The notes under the pieces were generated by a model that did no database searches, was not told where the DNA came from, and saw nothing but the letters and a program-made list of their open reading frames with translations. The translations under genes and the position numbers were made by a program. Below, in pieces: positions 1 to 7,470 of a DNA stretch of 64,000 nucleotides. The DNA comes from Chitinophaga pinensis. Its GTDB lineage: Bacteria > Bacteroidota > Bacteroidia > UBA7662. The stretch spans positions 186,001 to 250,000 of the forward strand of contig CAMCHJ010000001.1 of the NCBI GenBank assembly GCA_945874665.1. Reading direction: 5' to 3'. How positions within the stretch are numbered: position 1 is the first letter of the stretch; each line of letters begins with the position of its first letter.

Positions 1-798
1 GATTTCTACGTGGTTGCATTTAGAGCCCAAGGTGTTGATTTCACGGCCCATTTCTTGGGCAATGAATCCGAGTTTTTTGCCGCCCGAATCTTTATTCAAG
101 TTTTCTCTAAAATAGCGGCAGTGCTGTGCCAAACGCTGTTTTTCTTCACTGACATCCAATTTTTCGAGATAGTACACCAATTCTTGCTCAAAGCGATTGA
201 GGTCTATCTTTTCTTGTTCTGCAAAAAGCTCTAGTCCTGCCTTGATGCGGTTACGCAAAGTTTCGATGCGATCGCCTTCGTAAGGCACGACGGCGGCAAG
301 GTCTTTTTCGATGCTCAAGCAGCTGAGCAGCATATCATCGCCTGTTTTTTTTCCTTCTTCTTGGCGGTATGTATCATAAGCGGCCAACCCGTCTTTTACC
401 AGTTTTTCTAGCTCCGGCCACCAATCTATGGCTTCTTCATTTTCTGTAGCGGCCACATCGGGCAGGCGCATGATGGTATCGAGCAGGTGGCTTTTGTCGA
501 GTTGTAGCTCTTCGCAAAGTGCAGATAGCTCTTCGTGGTAAGCCTTAAAGAGGCGCTGGTTGAGTAAACTGCTACCGTTATCGACATTGCGCTCAAATTG
601 TATGCTGACCGTTACCTTACCCCTCTCGAGCGGTGCGGTTACCAGGTTGCGGATGGCGTATTCTTTGTCTTGAAGCACCCGCGGTATCCGCAACCCAAGG
701 TCGAGGAACTTGCTGTTTAGGGAGCGTATTTCTACTTGTACTAAGCCTACGGGGAGGTGTGCCGATACCTTTCCGTAGCCTGTCATTGATCGAATCAT
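1..798 (-). CDS. yicC: YicC family endoribonuclease, partial (C-terminus cut by window edge)
   Basis: The reading frame is open from the ATG at 798 to the left window edge (266 codons). The N-terminus MIRSMTGYGK is the hallmark of YicC, and the sequence continues with VQVEIRSLNSKFLDL and, near the edge, FIAQEMGREINTLGSK, the conserved DUF1732-type C-terminal block. YicC proteins are about 290 residues, so roughly 25 residues are missing. Family knowledge: YicC/YloC proteins are Mn-dependent endoribonucleases that act on RNA in the cytoplasm. In Bacteroidota yicC often precedes gmk, but that side is outside the window. No -7 box lies close to the start; a TATTTTTA-like sequence lies about 25 nt upstream. 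Confidence 0.9.
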   Translation of the reverse strand, partial: MIRSMTGYGKVSAHLPVGLVQVEIRSLNSKFLDLGLRIPRVLQDKEYAIRNLVTAPLERGKVTVSIQFERNVDNGSSLLNQRLFKAYHEELSALCEELQLDKSHLLDTIMRLPDVAATENEEAIDWWPELEKLVKDGLAAYDTYRQEEGKKTGDDMLLSCLSIEKDLAAVVPYEGDRIETLRNRIKAGLELFAEQEKIDLNRFEQELVYYLEKLDVSEEKQRLAQHCRYFRENLNKDSGGKKLGFIAQEMGREINTLGSKCNHVEI

Positions 799-826
799 AG
801 TGACGGATAAGCTGTAAAAATACGAC

Positions 827-1723
827 TTATTTTTTGGCCTCGCTTACGAGATATACGCCAGTAAAAATAAGGAAGCCGTAAAACACCTGTTCGGGCAGTA
901 ATCTATCGCGTCCGCTCCACATGGCTATTAACGTGGCCAAGAGCGGCTGTAGATAAATATAGGTGCCTACTAACGAGGCTTTTGTGTGCTTTAATGCCCA
1001 AGCATTGAGCCAATAGGCTGCGATGCTGATGCCTACAATGATAAACCAAAAGGCGGCCCAAGCAGCGGTATCGAAATCTTGCCAGGGCACCGTCAGGCTT
1101 TCTTTGATCCCGAAGGGAAAAACGAAAATAGAGCCGAATAAAAACAGCCATTTAACTACTGTAAAAGTGTCGTATTTGGCCATCATGGGCTTAATGAGCA
1201 CCAAATAAATGGCAAAAAGCATGGCATTAAGCATCACATACAGGTTGCCAAGGCTGCTGTTGTAGCTGCCTCCGCGGGTAAAAACGCTTTCCGCACTTAA
1301 AATGAGCAGCAGTGCGCCGGTAGTGCCCAGGGCAATGCCAGCGAGCTTTTTCCAACCTAATTTCTCTTTCAAATAAAAAGAGGCAAAGGCAAGAATAAAA
1401 ATAGGCGTGGTAATCATGATAACCGAGGCATTGATGGGTGAGCTGATGGCCAATCCTTTAAAAAACAAGAGCATATTGCCGGCAACGCCAAAAACTGCAC
1501 AAATGGCCAAATAACCCAGGTCGCGGAGCGGTACTTTAGGCCGATTGCGTTGTACCAGTGGGTGAATGGCCCAGAAAAAAGCGCAGGCGATAAGCACGCG
1601 AAAGAGTATAAACGCCTGCGGCTGTATAAGCTTTGGCATCACCTCCTTCGCAACGGTGAAGGAGGCACCGTAAAAAAGCGCTGTTAATAAGAGGGAGCCG
1701 TGGACCAGCAGCCGGGTTTTCAT
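827..1723 (-). CDS. DMT-superfamily (EamA) permease
   Basis: About 298 residues with ten hydrophobic segments in two repeats, the EamA/DMT fold. Typical blocks are LLTALFYGASFTVAKEV at the N-terminus, an interior ASVIMITTPIFILAFASFYLKEKLG and a C-terminal repeat ending in TGVYLVSEAKK. DMT permeases export or import small metabolites at the inner membrane; the substrate cannot be read from the sequence. A longer frame opens at a GTG at 1762, but I prefer the ATG at 1723. It is preceded by the -7-like box TATTTTTG (1728-1735 on the minus strand) ending 4 nt before it, so the longer start would lie upstream of the likely transcript. Confidence 0.85.
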   Translation of the reverse strand: MKTRLLVHGSLLLTALFYGASFTVAKEVMPKLIQPQAFILFRVLIACAFFWAIHPLVQRNRPKVPLRDLGYLAICAVFGVAGNMLLFFKGLAISSPINASVIMITTPIFILAFASFYLKEKLGWKKLAGIALGTTGALLLILSAESVFTRGGSYNSSLGNLYVMLNAMLFAIYLVLIKPMMAKYDTFTVVKWLFLFGSIFVFPFGIKESLTVPWQDFDTAAWAAFWFIIVGISIAAYWLNAWALKHTKASLVGTYIYLQPLLATLIAMWSGRDRLLPEQVFYGFLIFTGVYLVSEAKK

Positions 1724-1727
1724 CGGG

Positions 1728-1735
1728 CAAAAATA
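1728..1735 (-). promoter_or_regulatory. -7 box TATTTTTG of the DMT permease gene
   Basis: Reading the minus strand, TATTTTTG matches the Bacteroidota -7 consensus TAnnTTTG and ends 4 nt before the ATG at 1723. A transcript starting 4-7 nt past the box would be leaderless. Confidence 0.5.
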
Positions 1736-1772
1736 CAATGCGTATGCTTTGCCGAAGCCCACGGCATCATAT

Positions 1773-2399
1773 TTAAAAAACCTGATATCCTATCGACAGT
1801 AGCCATTGGCTAGGGCGGGCGTCGGTAACGAAATTTTGGCCGCTAGTGGCGATGTTGTCGCCGAATTTACTCAGACTGCCTTCGTATTTAAGGTCGATCA
1901 TCAGTTTCCAGATGTCAAAGCCAAACCCCACCTGAAAACCCATGGTGTTGTTGCGGTAGGCATCGGTGATGTTGCCTTTGATGTTGCTTTCGGTGAGATC
2001 GGCTCGGAGAAGGGAGGAAAAAACAGGCCCCGCGTTTGTTCTAAACACCCCAAAAAACTCCTTCCCAACTAAAACCGGCAGGTCAATGCGTTGAAAATGT
2101 AGACTTGAAGTACCTGTGCTGGTAGGCGTGGTCGTGGTTATTTGGGAACTTGTGCGGGTATAAAGCAATTCTGGCTGTACATAAAATCCAAGCACCTGAA
2201 TGCGGCTGTAAAAACCCAAGTGTGTACCGAGGCCCGAGCTCGACGCAATGCTGACGTTGTTGGGGTTGGTGATGTTTTGATAATGCACGTTGTACGAACT
2301 CACACCCCCGCGAATACCAAGTTGAAAAAACTGGGCCTGTGCGGGAGCGGCAGAAGCGGCAAATAGCAGTAAAAGCAGTAATTTTTTCATAAAGACCAT
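1773..2399 (-). CDS. Outer-membrane beta-barrel protein (PorT-like/porin family)
   Basis: 208 residues. A signal peptide (MKKLLLLLLFAASAAPAQAQ) is followed by alternating amphipathic strands such as FFQLGIRGGVSSYNV, LGTHLGFYSRIQ, GFYVQPELLYTR and an aromatic end, WLLSIGYQVF. This is the pattern of the small outer-membrane beta-barrel family (OMP_b-brl_2) common in Bacteroidota. A second ATG at 2390 (MKKLL) is an equally plausible start. Function unknown; the family includes structural or transport barrels. It is not clearly in an operon with its neighbours. Confidence 0.75.
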   Translation of the reverse strand: MVFMKKLLLLLLFAASAAPAQAQFFQLGIRGGVSSYNVHYQNITNPNNVSIASSSGLGTHLGFYSRIQVLGFYVQPELLYTRTSSQITTTTPTSTGTSSLHFQRIDLPVLVGKEFFGVFRTNAGPVFSSLLRADLTESNIKGNITDAYRNNTMGFQVGFGFDIWKLMIDLKYEGSLSKFGDNIATSGQNFVTDARPSQWLLSIGYQVF

Positions 2400-2462
2400 T
2401 GTTATGATGAGTAAAGTAACAGACTTTACACGTTTTTCAAGCTATTTGACGTAATTTACACC

Positions 2463-2843
2463 ATGCGTTTCGTAAAACCTATATTAATTCTGCTTTATGT
2501 GATGAGCAGCTTGCCTGTTTTGGCGAGCTATCATTATTGTTTGGGGCGGGTTAAGCAAATTAGTTTTTACGAGCCGATTGTGGCCGATTGTGTTTGTCCT
2601 GCACCCGAAGAAAGTGGCGATTGTTGCGACGATGAACAACAGCTGCTAGATTTTCAGGACGACCATGCGGGGAGCAGTCAGCATTTATTATTACAAGCCC
2701 ATGCCAACGCAACGGCTTTGCCAAGTGGTCTAATAACACCGTTGTTTGTTTCACAAAGGGTCTGTTTGCCCCAAGCACACGCCCCGCCTTTGTTGGCTTC
2801 GGCCACACCGCTGTTTATACAGCACCAAGCTTTTTTGAGATAG
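2463..2843 (+). CDS. HYC_CC_PP family small secreted protein
   Basis: 126 residues. A hydrophobic signal segment (about 1-21) is followed by HYC at 24-26, CVC at 43-45, CC at 54-55 and PP at 108-109. This order of motifs defines the Bacteroidota HYC_CC_PP family, whose biochemical role is unknown. The Cys/His and the acidic CCDDE stretch could bind a metal (inference). It is followed by an HMA-domain protein and a TonB receptor on the same strand, a combination that points to copper or another thiophilic metal. Confidence 0.75.
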   Translation: MRFVKPILILLYVMSSLPVLASYHYCLGRVKQISFYEPIVADCVCPAPEESGDCCDDEQQLLDFQDDHAGSSQHLLLQAHANATALPSGLITPLFVSQRVCLPQAHAPPLLASATPLFIQHQAFLR

Positions 2844-2934
2844 GAGAAAGGCAGCTAAGGGCTGCCATGGACCTGCAGGTTCAGGTATAATCATTATTTA
2901 TCTTCAACATTATCAAACATTAAAGCAAATCAAC

Positions 2935-3303
2935 ATGAAAAATTTTCTTTCTATAGGCCTGTTGGCCACCGCCATTTTCTTTATTTCAAACCTAGAAGCC
3001 GCCGCGCAGAAGGCACCTAAAAAAGCCACCCTCAACATCGAAATTTCTGGTAATTGCGGCATGTGCGAACGCCGCATCAACAATGCTTTAGACGTGCCGG
3101 GTGTGCTGGTTTCGAGCTGGGATCGTTACACCAAAAAGGCGGAAATCATTTACAATCCACGCAAAATAAGTGAAGAAAAAATCCACGAACTGATCGCAGG
3201 AGTTGGTCACGATACTAACAAAGAAAAAGCCAAAACCGAGGTGTATTCGAAGCTGCCGGGCTGTTGCTTGTACCGTGAAAACAACAATCCACACGAGGAT
3301 TAA
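2935..3303 (+). CDS. Periplasmic heavy-metal-associated (HMA) domain protein
   Basis: 122 residues. A signal peptide (about 1-24, ending AAAQ) is followed by one ferredoxin-like HMA domain (about 31-100) with the metal-binding CxxC as GNCGMC (C41, C44). An extra Cys pair, LPGCC (110-111), lies near the C-terminus and could add ligands. HMA domains carry Cu(I) or Hg/Zn ions, and the exported form suggests a periplasmic chaperone. It ends 2 nt before the start of the TonB receptor at 3306, so the two are very probably co-transcribed. Confidence 0.85.
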   Translation: MKNFLSIGLLATAIFFISNLEAAAQKAPKKATLNIEISGNCGMCERRINNALDVPGVLVSSWDRYTKKAEIIYNPRKISEEKIHELIAGVGHDTNKEKAKTEVYSKLPGCCLYRENNNPHED

Positions 3304-3305
3304 GC

Positions 3306-5567
3306 ATGATGCGTTTTATGCTTGTGGTGGTGCTGCTATTGGGCGGCACCGCTGCGGGGGCGCAAGACAGTTTGCGGGGTTTTGTATTTGAAGAAACCGC
3401 TACAGGCCGCTTGAAGCCATTGATGGCCGCCAACATTGTTTGGCTGGGCACCACGCTAGGCACCAGTGCTGACGAAAACGGCTATTTTGCCTTGCCGGCG
3501 CATGCAAGTACGCGGCAATTGCTGATCAGTTACATTGGGCGCCAGCCCGACACCTTGTTTATTAGGAGTTTTGCGACCGTAAAAGTGGTGTTAAAATCTG
3601 ACGCCAGAATTAGCACCGTAGAGGTACAGGCGGAGCGGGCGGGGACTTTTGTGTCGAGCTTGAACCCGATCAAAACTCAAATAATGACCGAAAAGGAGCT
3701 TTTTAAGGCTGCTTGCTGCAATTTGTCTGAGAGTTTTGAGACCAATCCCGCTGTAGATGTTAGCTATACCGATGCGGTAACAGGCGTTAAACAAATACAG
3801 ATGCTAGGGTTGAGTGGTAATTACATTCAAATGCAGCACGAAAATTTACCAGATATTCGTGGATTGGCTGCCAATTACGGCTTGACCTTTGTGCCGGGCA
3901 GCTGGATCGAAAGCATCCAGGTAACGCGGGGCATTGGTTCGGTGGTGAATGGCTATGAAAGCATTGCGGGTCAGATTAATTTGGAGTTGAAGAAGTCGGA
4001 CCAGGGAGACTTTTACTTTATCAACGGTTACCAGAACCAAATGGGTCGGTCGGAGTTGAACTGGTACAGTCGCCACCAAGTGAACCGCCGTTGGAGCACG
4101 GCCATGCTGGCGCACGGCAACATAACCAGTGTAAAAAACGATGTAAACCGGGACGGCTTTTTGGATTTGCCATTGGGAAGCCAGCTCAATGTGCACAACC
4201 GTTGGAAATACGATGACGCAAAGGGCGTAAGTGCGCAGTTGGGTGTGGCTGTGCTTACCGACGAGCGACTAGGCGGACAAGTGGCATTTGAATCAGGTAG
4301 GGCCCCGGAGTTGCAGCCGCAATTGTACGGTAGCCGCATGCAAGTAAACCGCGCTGAAGTATACGGTAAGCTTGGTTATGTGTTTCCGCAGGAGCGTTAT
4401 CGTTCGTTGGGCTTGATGGCCAATGCGGTGCAGCAACGCATGACAGCTTTTTTTGGTGACCGCAATTACAGCGGCCGTCAGCAGAGTTTGTACAGCAACC
4501 TCATTTACCAAAACATACTCGGTAATACCAGCCGCAAGTACCGTGCGGGCCTGAGCTTAATGGCCGAGCAGTATGATGAGCAGTTTGTAGATCGGGCGCC
4601 TGCGCGGGCCTCAGACCGTACTTATGCCCGCACCGAGGTAGTTCCGGGTGCTTTTTACGAGCTCACTTTGTCGCAAGCGCGCTACCAAATTGTAGGGGGT
4701 GTGCGGGCCGATTACCATAATTTATATGGCGGCTTGTTTACGCCGCGGCTGCATGGCAAGTACGATTTTACCGACAAAACTGCGCTGCGTTTGGCATTGG
4801 GCAGGGGCTACCGGGTGGCCAATGTGTTTGCCGAAAACATGGGTGGACTGGTGAGTTCGCGGGAGGTGGTGATCCAGGGCACGCATCCAAGCGGCTTTGG
4901 CTTGGAGATGGAGCGGGCGTGGAATGCCGGCTTGAGTTTGACTCACAACTTTAAGTTTAGGTACCGGGAGGCGAGTGTGAATTTGGACATTCACCACACT
5001 ACTTTCGACAACCAGGTGGTGGTAGATTACGAAGACCCACGGAAGCTGCTTTTTTATAACCTTCAGGGCCGTTCCTACAGCAACAGTGCTCAGGTGGAAG
5101 TGCTACTGCAGCCGGCGCGGCGCTTTGATGTAAAGCTGGCGTACCGTTATCTCGACGTAAAAACCGCGTACAACCAAGGTGGTTTGTTAACTAGGCCTTT
5201 GGTTGCGCGCGACAGGGTGTTTTTAAACCTGGCCTATGCCACCCGCAGCAAATGGAGTTTTGACTATACAGTGCAATGGATCGGCACCAAACGCTTACCC
5301 GGCACCTTGCAAAACCCCGTTGAATTCCGCTTTCCGGAGCGATCGCCTTCGTATTTTATGATGAACGGACAAGTGTCAAAAGCCTGGAAACGCTACGATT
5401 TTTATGTGGGCATAGAAAACATGGCTGATTTTAGGCAGGCCCAATTGGTGAATGCTGCCGAACAGCCGTTCTCACCCTTTTTTGATGCCAGCATGGTGTG
5501 GGGGCCAGGCATAGAGCGGATGGTGTATGTGGGTTTTAGATTTAGGATACAGCCGGTTGTTGAATAG
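3306..5567 (+). CDS. TonB-dependent receptor with carboxypeptidase-like N-terminal domain
   Basis: 753 residues: signal peptide (to about AGAQ), a CarboxypepD_reg-like domain (about 20-100: LRGFVFEETATGRLKPLMAANIV with LLISYIGRQPD), a plug domain (about 110-220, with IQMLGLSGNYIQ and VTRGIGSVVNGYESIAGQIN) and a 22-strand-type barrel. Receptors of this type move a metal complex or other ligand across the outer membrane using TonB energy. The adjacent HYC_CC_PP and HMA genes suggest the ligand is a heavy metal, perhaps copper (inference). Its 3' end faces recX, with a two-way terminator hairpin between them. Confidence 0.9.
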   Translation: MMRFMLVVVLLLGGTAAGAQDSLRGFVFEETATGRLKPLMAANIVWLGTTLGTSADENGYFALPAHASTRQLLISYIGRQPDTLFIRSFATVKVVLKSDARISTVEVQAERAGTFVSSLNPIKTQIMTEKELFKAACCNLSESFETNPAVDVSYTDAVTGVKQIQMLGLSGNYIQMQHENLPDIRGLAANYGLTFVPGSWIESIQVTRGIGSVVNGYESIAGQINLELKKSDQGDFYFINGYQNQMGRSELNWYSRHQVNRRWSTAMLAHGNITSVKNDVNRDGFLDLPLGSQLNVHNRWKYDDAKGVSAQLGVAVLTDERLGGQVAFESGRAPELQPQLYGSRMQVNRAEVYGKLGYVFPQERYRSLGLMANAVQQRMTAFFGDRNYSGRQQSLYSNLIYQNILGNTSRKYRAGLSLMAEQYDEQFVDRAPARASDRTYARTEVVPGAFYELTLSQARYQIVGGVRADYHNLYGGLFTPRLHGKYDFTDKTALRLALGRGYRVANVFAENMGGLVSSREVVIQGTHPSGFGLEMERAWNAGLSLTHNFKFRYREASVNLDIHHTTFDNQVVVDYEDPRKLLFYNLQGRSYSNSAQVEVLLQPARRFDVKLAYRYLDVKTAYNQGGLLTRPLVARDRVFLNLAYATRSKWSFDYTVQWIGTKRLPGTLQNPVEFRFPERSPSYFMMNGQVSKAWKRYDFYVGIENMADFRQAQLVNAAEQPFSPFFDASMVWGPGIERMVYVGFRFRIQPVVE

Positions 5568-5600
5568 TCGTGAACAACCCAACGGGGTCTTCACCAGCCA

Positions 5601-5634
5601 AAAAGCCGGTATGCCACAAAGCTCACCGGCTTTT
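5601..5634. terminator. Bidirectional hairpin terminator between the TonB receptor and recX
   Basis: The perfect 10-bp stem AAAAGCCGGT (5601-5610) / ACCGGCTTTT (5625-5634) has a 14-nt loop. A/T-rich stem ends on both sides fit convergent termination. Confidence 0.7.
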
Positions 5635-5641
5635 AGCTGCC

Positions 5642-6112
5642 CTAATTAGCCACCAATGTGGCTATGGTACGCCACACAGCCTCCGACTCAAAGCCCTTCC
5701 GCAGCAGGTACTGAGCCAGTTTGTTGCGTTGGATGTAGGGCGTTTCGTGCTGCATCGTTAGCCACTTGCGCTCGGCTGTTTTTTGCAAGATGCCAGCGTA
5801 TTCTGCCTCCTCCAGCTCCTTCAGCGCCGCACGGATGCAATACTCCGACACTTGTTTTTGCTTGAGTGCCTGTTTGATTTTTTGGATGCCCCATTGCTTC
5901 TGCCGCATCTTACTGCGGGCAAACAGCTTGGCAAACCGCTCTTCGTTGAGGTATTTGTCGGCAATCAATACCGCCACGATGCCGTCGTGCTCGTAAAAAG
6001 GCACCTCTAGCTTGCGGAGTTTTTCTTTTACCTCGGCATGACAACGCTCCTGATAAGCACAATAATGCTTTAGTTTTTCGAGGGGAGTTGCATTTTTTGG
6101 TTCACGTGGCAT
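5642..6112 (-). CDS. recX: Regulatory protein RecX
   Basis: 156 residues. Three tandem three-helix RecX repeats are visible: LEKLKHYCAYQERCHAEVKEKL, then DKYLNEERFAKLFARSKMRQKQWG and IKQALKQKQVSEYCIRAAL, and a C-terminal NKLAQYLLRKGFESEAVW. RecX binds and modulates RecA filaments. A longer frame runs to 6238, but the ATG at 6112 (MPREPKNATP) fits the family and is preceded by the -7 box TATTTTTG, 4 nt upstream. The start is 47 bp from that of the divergent MFS gene. Confidence 0.9.
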   Translation of the reverse strand: MPREPKNATPLEKLKHYCAYQERCHAEVKEKLRKLEVPFYEHDGIVAVLIADKYLNEERFAKLFARSKMRQKQWGIQKIKQALKQKQVSEYCIRAALKELEEAEYAGILQKTAERKWLTMQHETPYIQRNKLAQYLLRKGFESEAVWRTIATLVAN

Positions 6113-6116
6113 CCAG

Positions 6117-6124
6117 CAAAAATA
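6117..6124 (-). promoter_or_regulatory. -7 box TATTTTTG of recX
   Basis: On the minus strand, TATTTTTG followed by CTGG and the recX ATG. The spacing of 4 nt predicts a leaderless mRNA. Confidence 0.5.
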
Positions 6125-6147
6125 GCCAATTGTTCGCGTATAGCTAA

Positions 6148-6155
6148 TATCTTCA
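6148..6155 (+). promoter_or_regulatory. -7-like box TATCTTCA of the MFS gene
   Basis: TATCTTCA followed by CACC and the GTG start at 6160. It has the same 4-nt spacing and CACC linker as the rlmN promoter, with two mismatches at the box end. Confidence 0.4.
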
Positions 6156-6159
6156 CACC

Positions 6160-7470
6160 GTGAATGTCGACCGCCCTTTAGCCAACACACCAGCCCTCGT
6201 GCTGTTGTTTTTGGCCAACACCATTTCTGGTGCGGCACAAGGCATTAGTCTCATCGCCATTCCTTGGTATTTTATCGACAACCTCAAAGCACCGGTCGTG
6301 TTTTCGCAGTTCTATAGCATTTTTACCTTGCTTAGCATTGGTTGGGTGGTGTATTCGGGTGCGCTTATCGACAAATACAGTCGTAAAAACATCTTTCTCA
6401 TCCTAACGGCGGTATGTGGCAGTGTTGCCCTCGGCGTGTCAGCTTATGGTTTTGTTACGGGACCCCTTGGAACGCTGCCCACTTTACTGGTAATGGGCAT
6501 TACCCTGCTCAATTTCAACCTGCACTATCCTACCCTGTATGCTTTTGCGCAAGAAATGACCTACAAGGCCAATTATGCGCGCATTATCAGCTACCTCGAA
6601 ATACAAGGACAAACCACCAATGTGCTTTCCGGTGCCCTGGCTGCCTTGCTTTTGGTTGGCGTAAAGGCCAACGAACCGCTGCATCTGATGGGATTTAAAG
6701 TTAGCTTGCCCTTTAACATTCCTGCCTGGGAGCTCCACGAGGTGTTTTTGATGGATGGCATTACCTATGCGGTGGCTTTTGTGCTTATTTTGGCCATCCG
6801 CTACAAGCGCCAAACTACTTTTAATCCTGAAGAAGGGGGTGCGTGGCAACGCATTCGCACCGGTTTCGACTACCTGCGTGCTCGGCCCAGGCTGCTGCTT
6901 TTTGGGGTGATGAGCTATGGGGTGTTTGTAACAGTGCTGGTGCAAGACCGCATTTTATTGCCTGAATATGTTCGGCTGCAGTTGCAGGCAGGCGCCGATG
7001 TTTTTGCTTCTAGCGATATGCTTTTTGCAGCGGGAGCGCTTTTTTCAGGGGTTATTACCCGGCGTTTGTTTGGCAAAAGGAGTCCGGTTGCCGCTGTAAG
7101 CCTACTCATGTTGCTGCTGTCGTTGGGCTATGTGTTCATGGCCTTTAACACCAGCATCCGGTATCTCTTTTTGTTTTCGTTTTTTTATGGTTATGTAAAT
7201 ACAGGTGTTCGCATTATGCGGGTTACGTATTTGTTTAATACCGTGAGCAACGACAAAATTGGCCGTATTTTAAGCTTCTTTAAAGTAGCCGATACCACGA
7301 TGCGGGGCTTGTTTATTGCGCTTTTCACCCTTTCTTTCTTCCATGAAGAAAATAATATTCGCTTTGGCTACTTAGTCTTTGGTATTTTTATACTCTTGTG
7401 TGGTTTATTCATCATTCCTACCATCAAGCCACTCACAGCCCAACTTAAAAAGCTTAGCCATGAGCCTTAG
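6160..7470 (+). CDS. Major facilitator superfamily transporter
   Basis: 436 residues with about twelve hydrophobic segments. The loop after helix 2 reads SGALIDKYSRKNIFL, an MFS motif A variant. The frame starts at a GTG at 6160; no ATG is available before the first membrane segment, and a -7-like box lies 4 nt upstream. The substrate is not predictable; it resembles permeases of the bacterial drug or metabolite export type. The stop codon overlaps the murF-alr start by 11 bp, so the two genes are translationally coupled. Confidence 0.85.
   Translation: MNVDRPLANTPALVLLFLANTISGAAQGISLIAIPWYFIDNLKAPVVFSQFYSIFTLLSIGWVVYSGALIDKYSRKNIFLILTAVCGSVALGVSAYGFVTGPLGTLPTLLVMGITLLNFNLHYPTLYAFAQEMTYKANYARIISYLEIQGQTTNVLSGALAALLLVGVKANEPLHLMGFKVSLPFNIPAWELHEVFLMDGITYAVAFVLILAIRYKRQTTFNPEEGGAWQRIRTGFDYLRARPRLLLFGVMSYGVFVTVLVQDRILLPEYVRLQLQAGADVFASSDMLFAAGALFSGVITRRLFGKRSPVAAVSLLMLLLSLGYVFMAFNTSIRYLFLFSFFYGYVNTGVRIMRVTYLFNTVSNDKIGRILSFFKVADTTMRGLFIALFTLSFFHEENNIRFGYLVFGIFILLCGLFIIPTIKPLTAQLKKLSHEP

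Noticed and set aside
2850-2866. Hairpin GGCAGC-taagg-GCTGCC after the HYC_CC_PP gene as a terminator
   Set aside because: Only a 6-bp stem with no T-run, and the next genes probably belong to the same unit.
5570-5894. Short ORFs on both strands over recX
   Set aside because: They are shadows of the recX reading frame without family features of their own.
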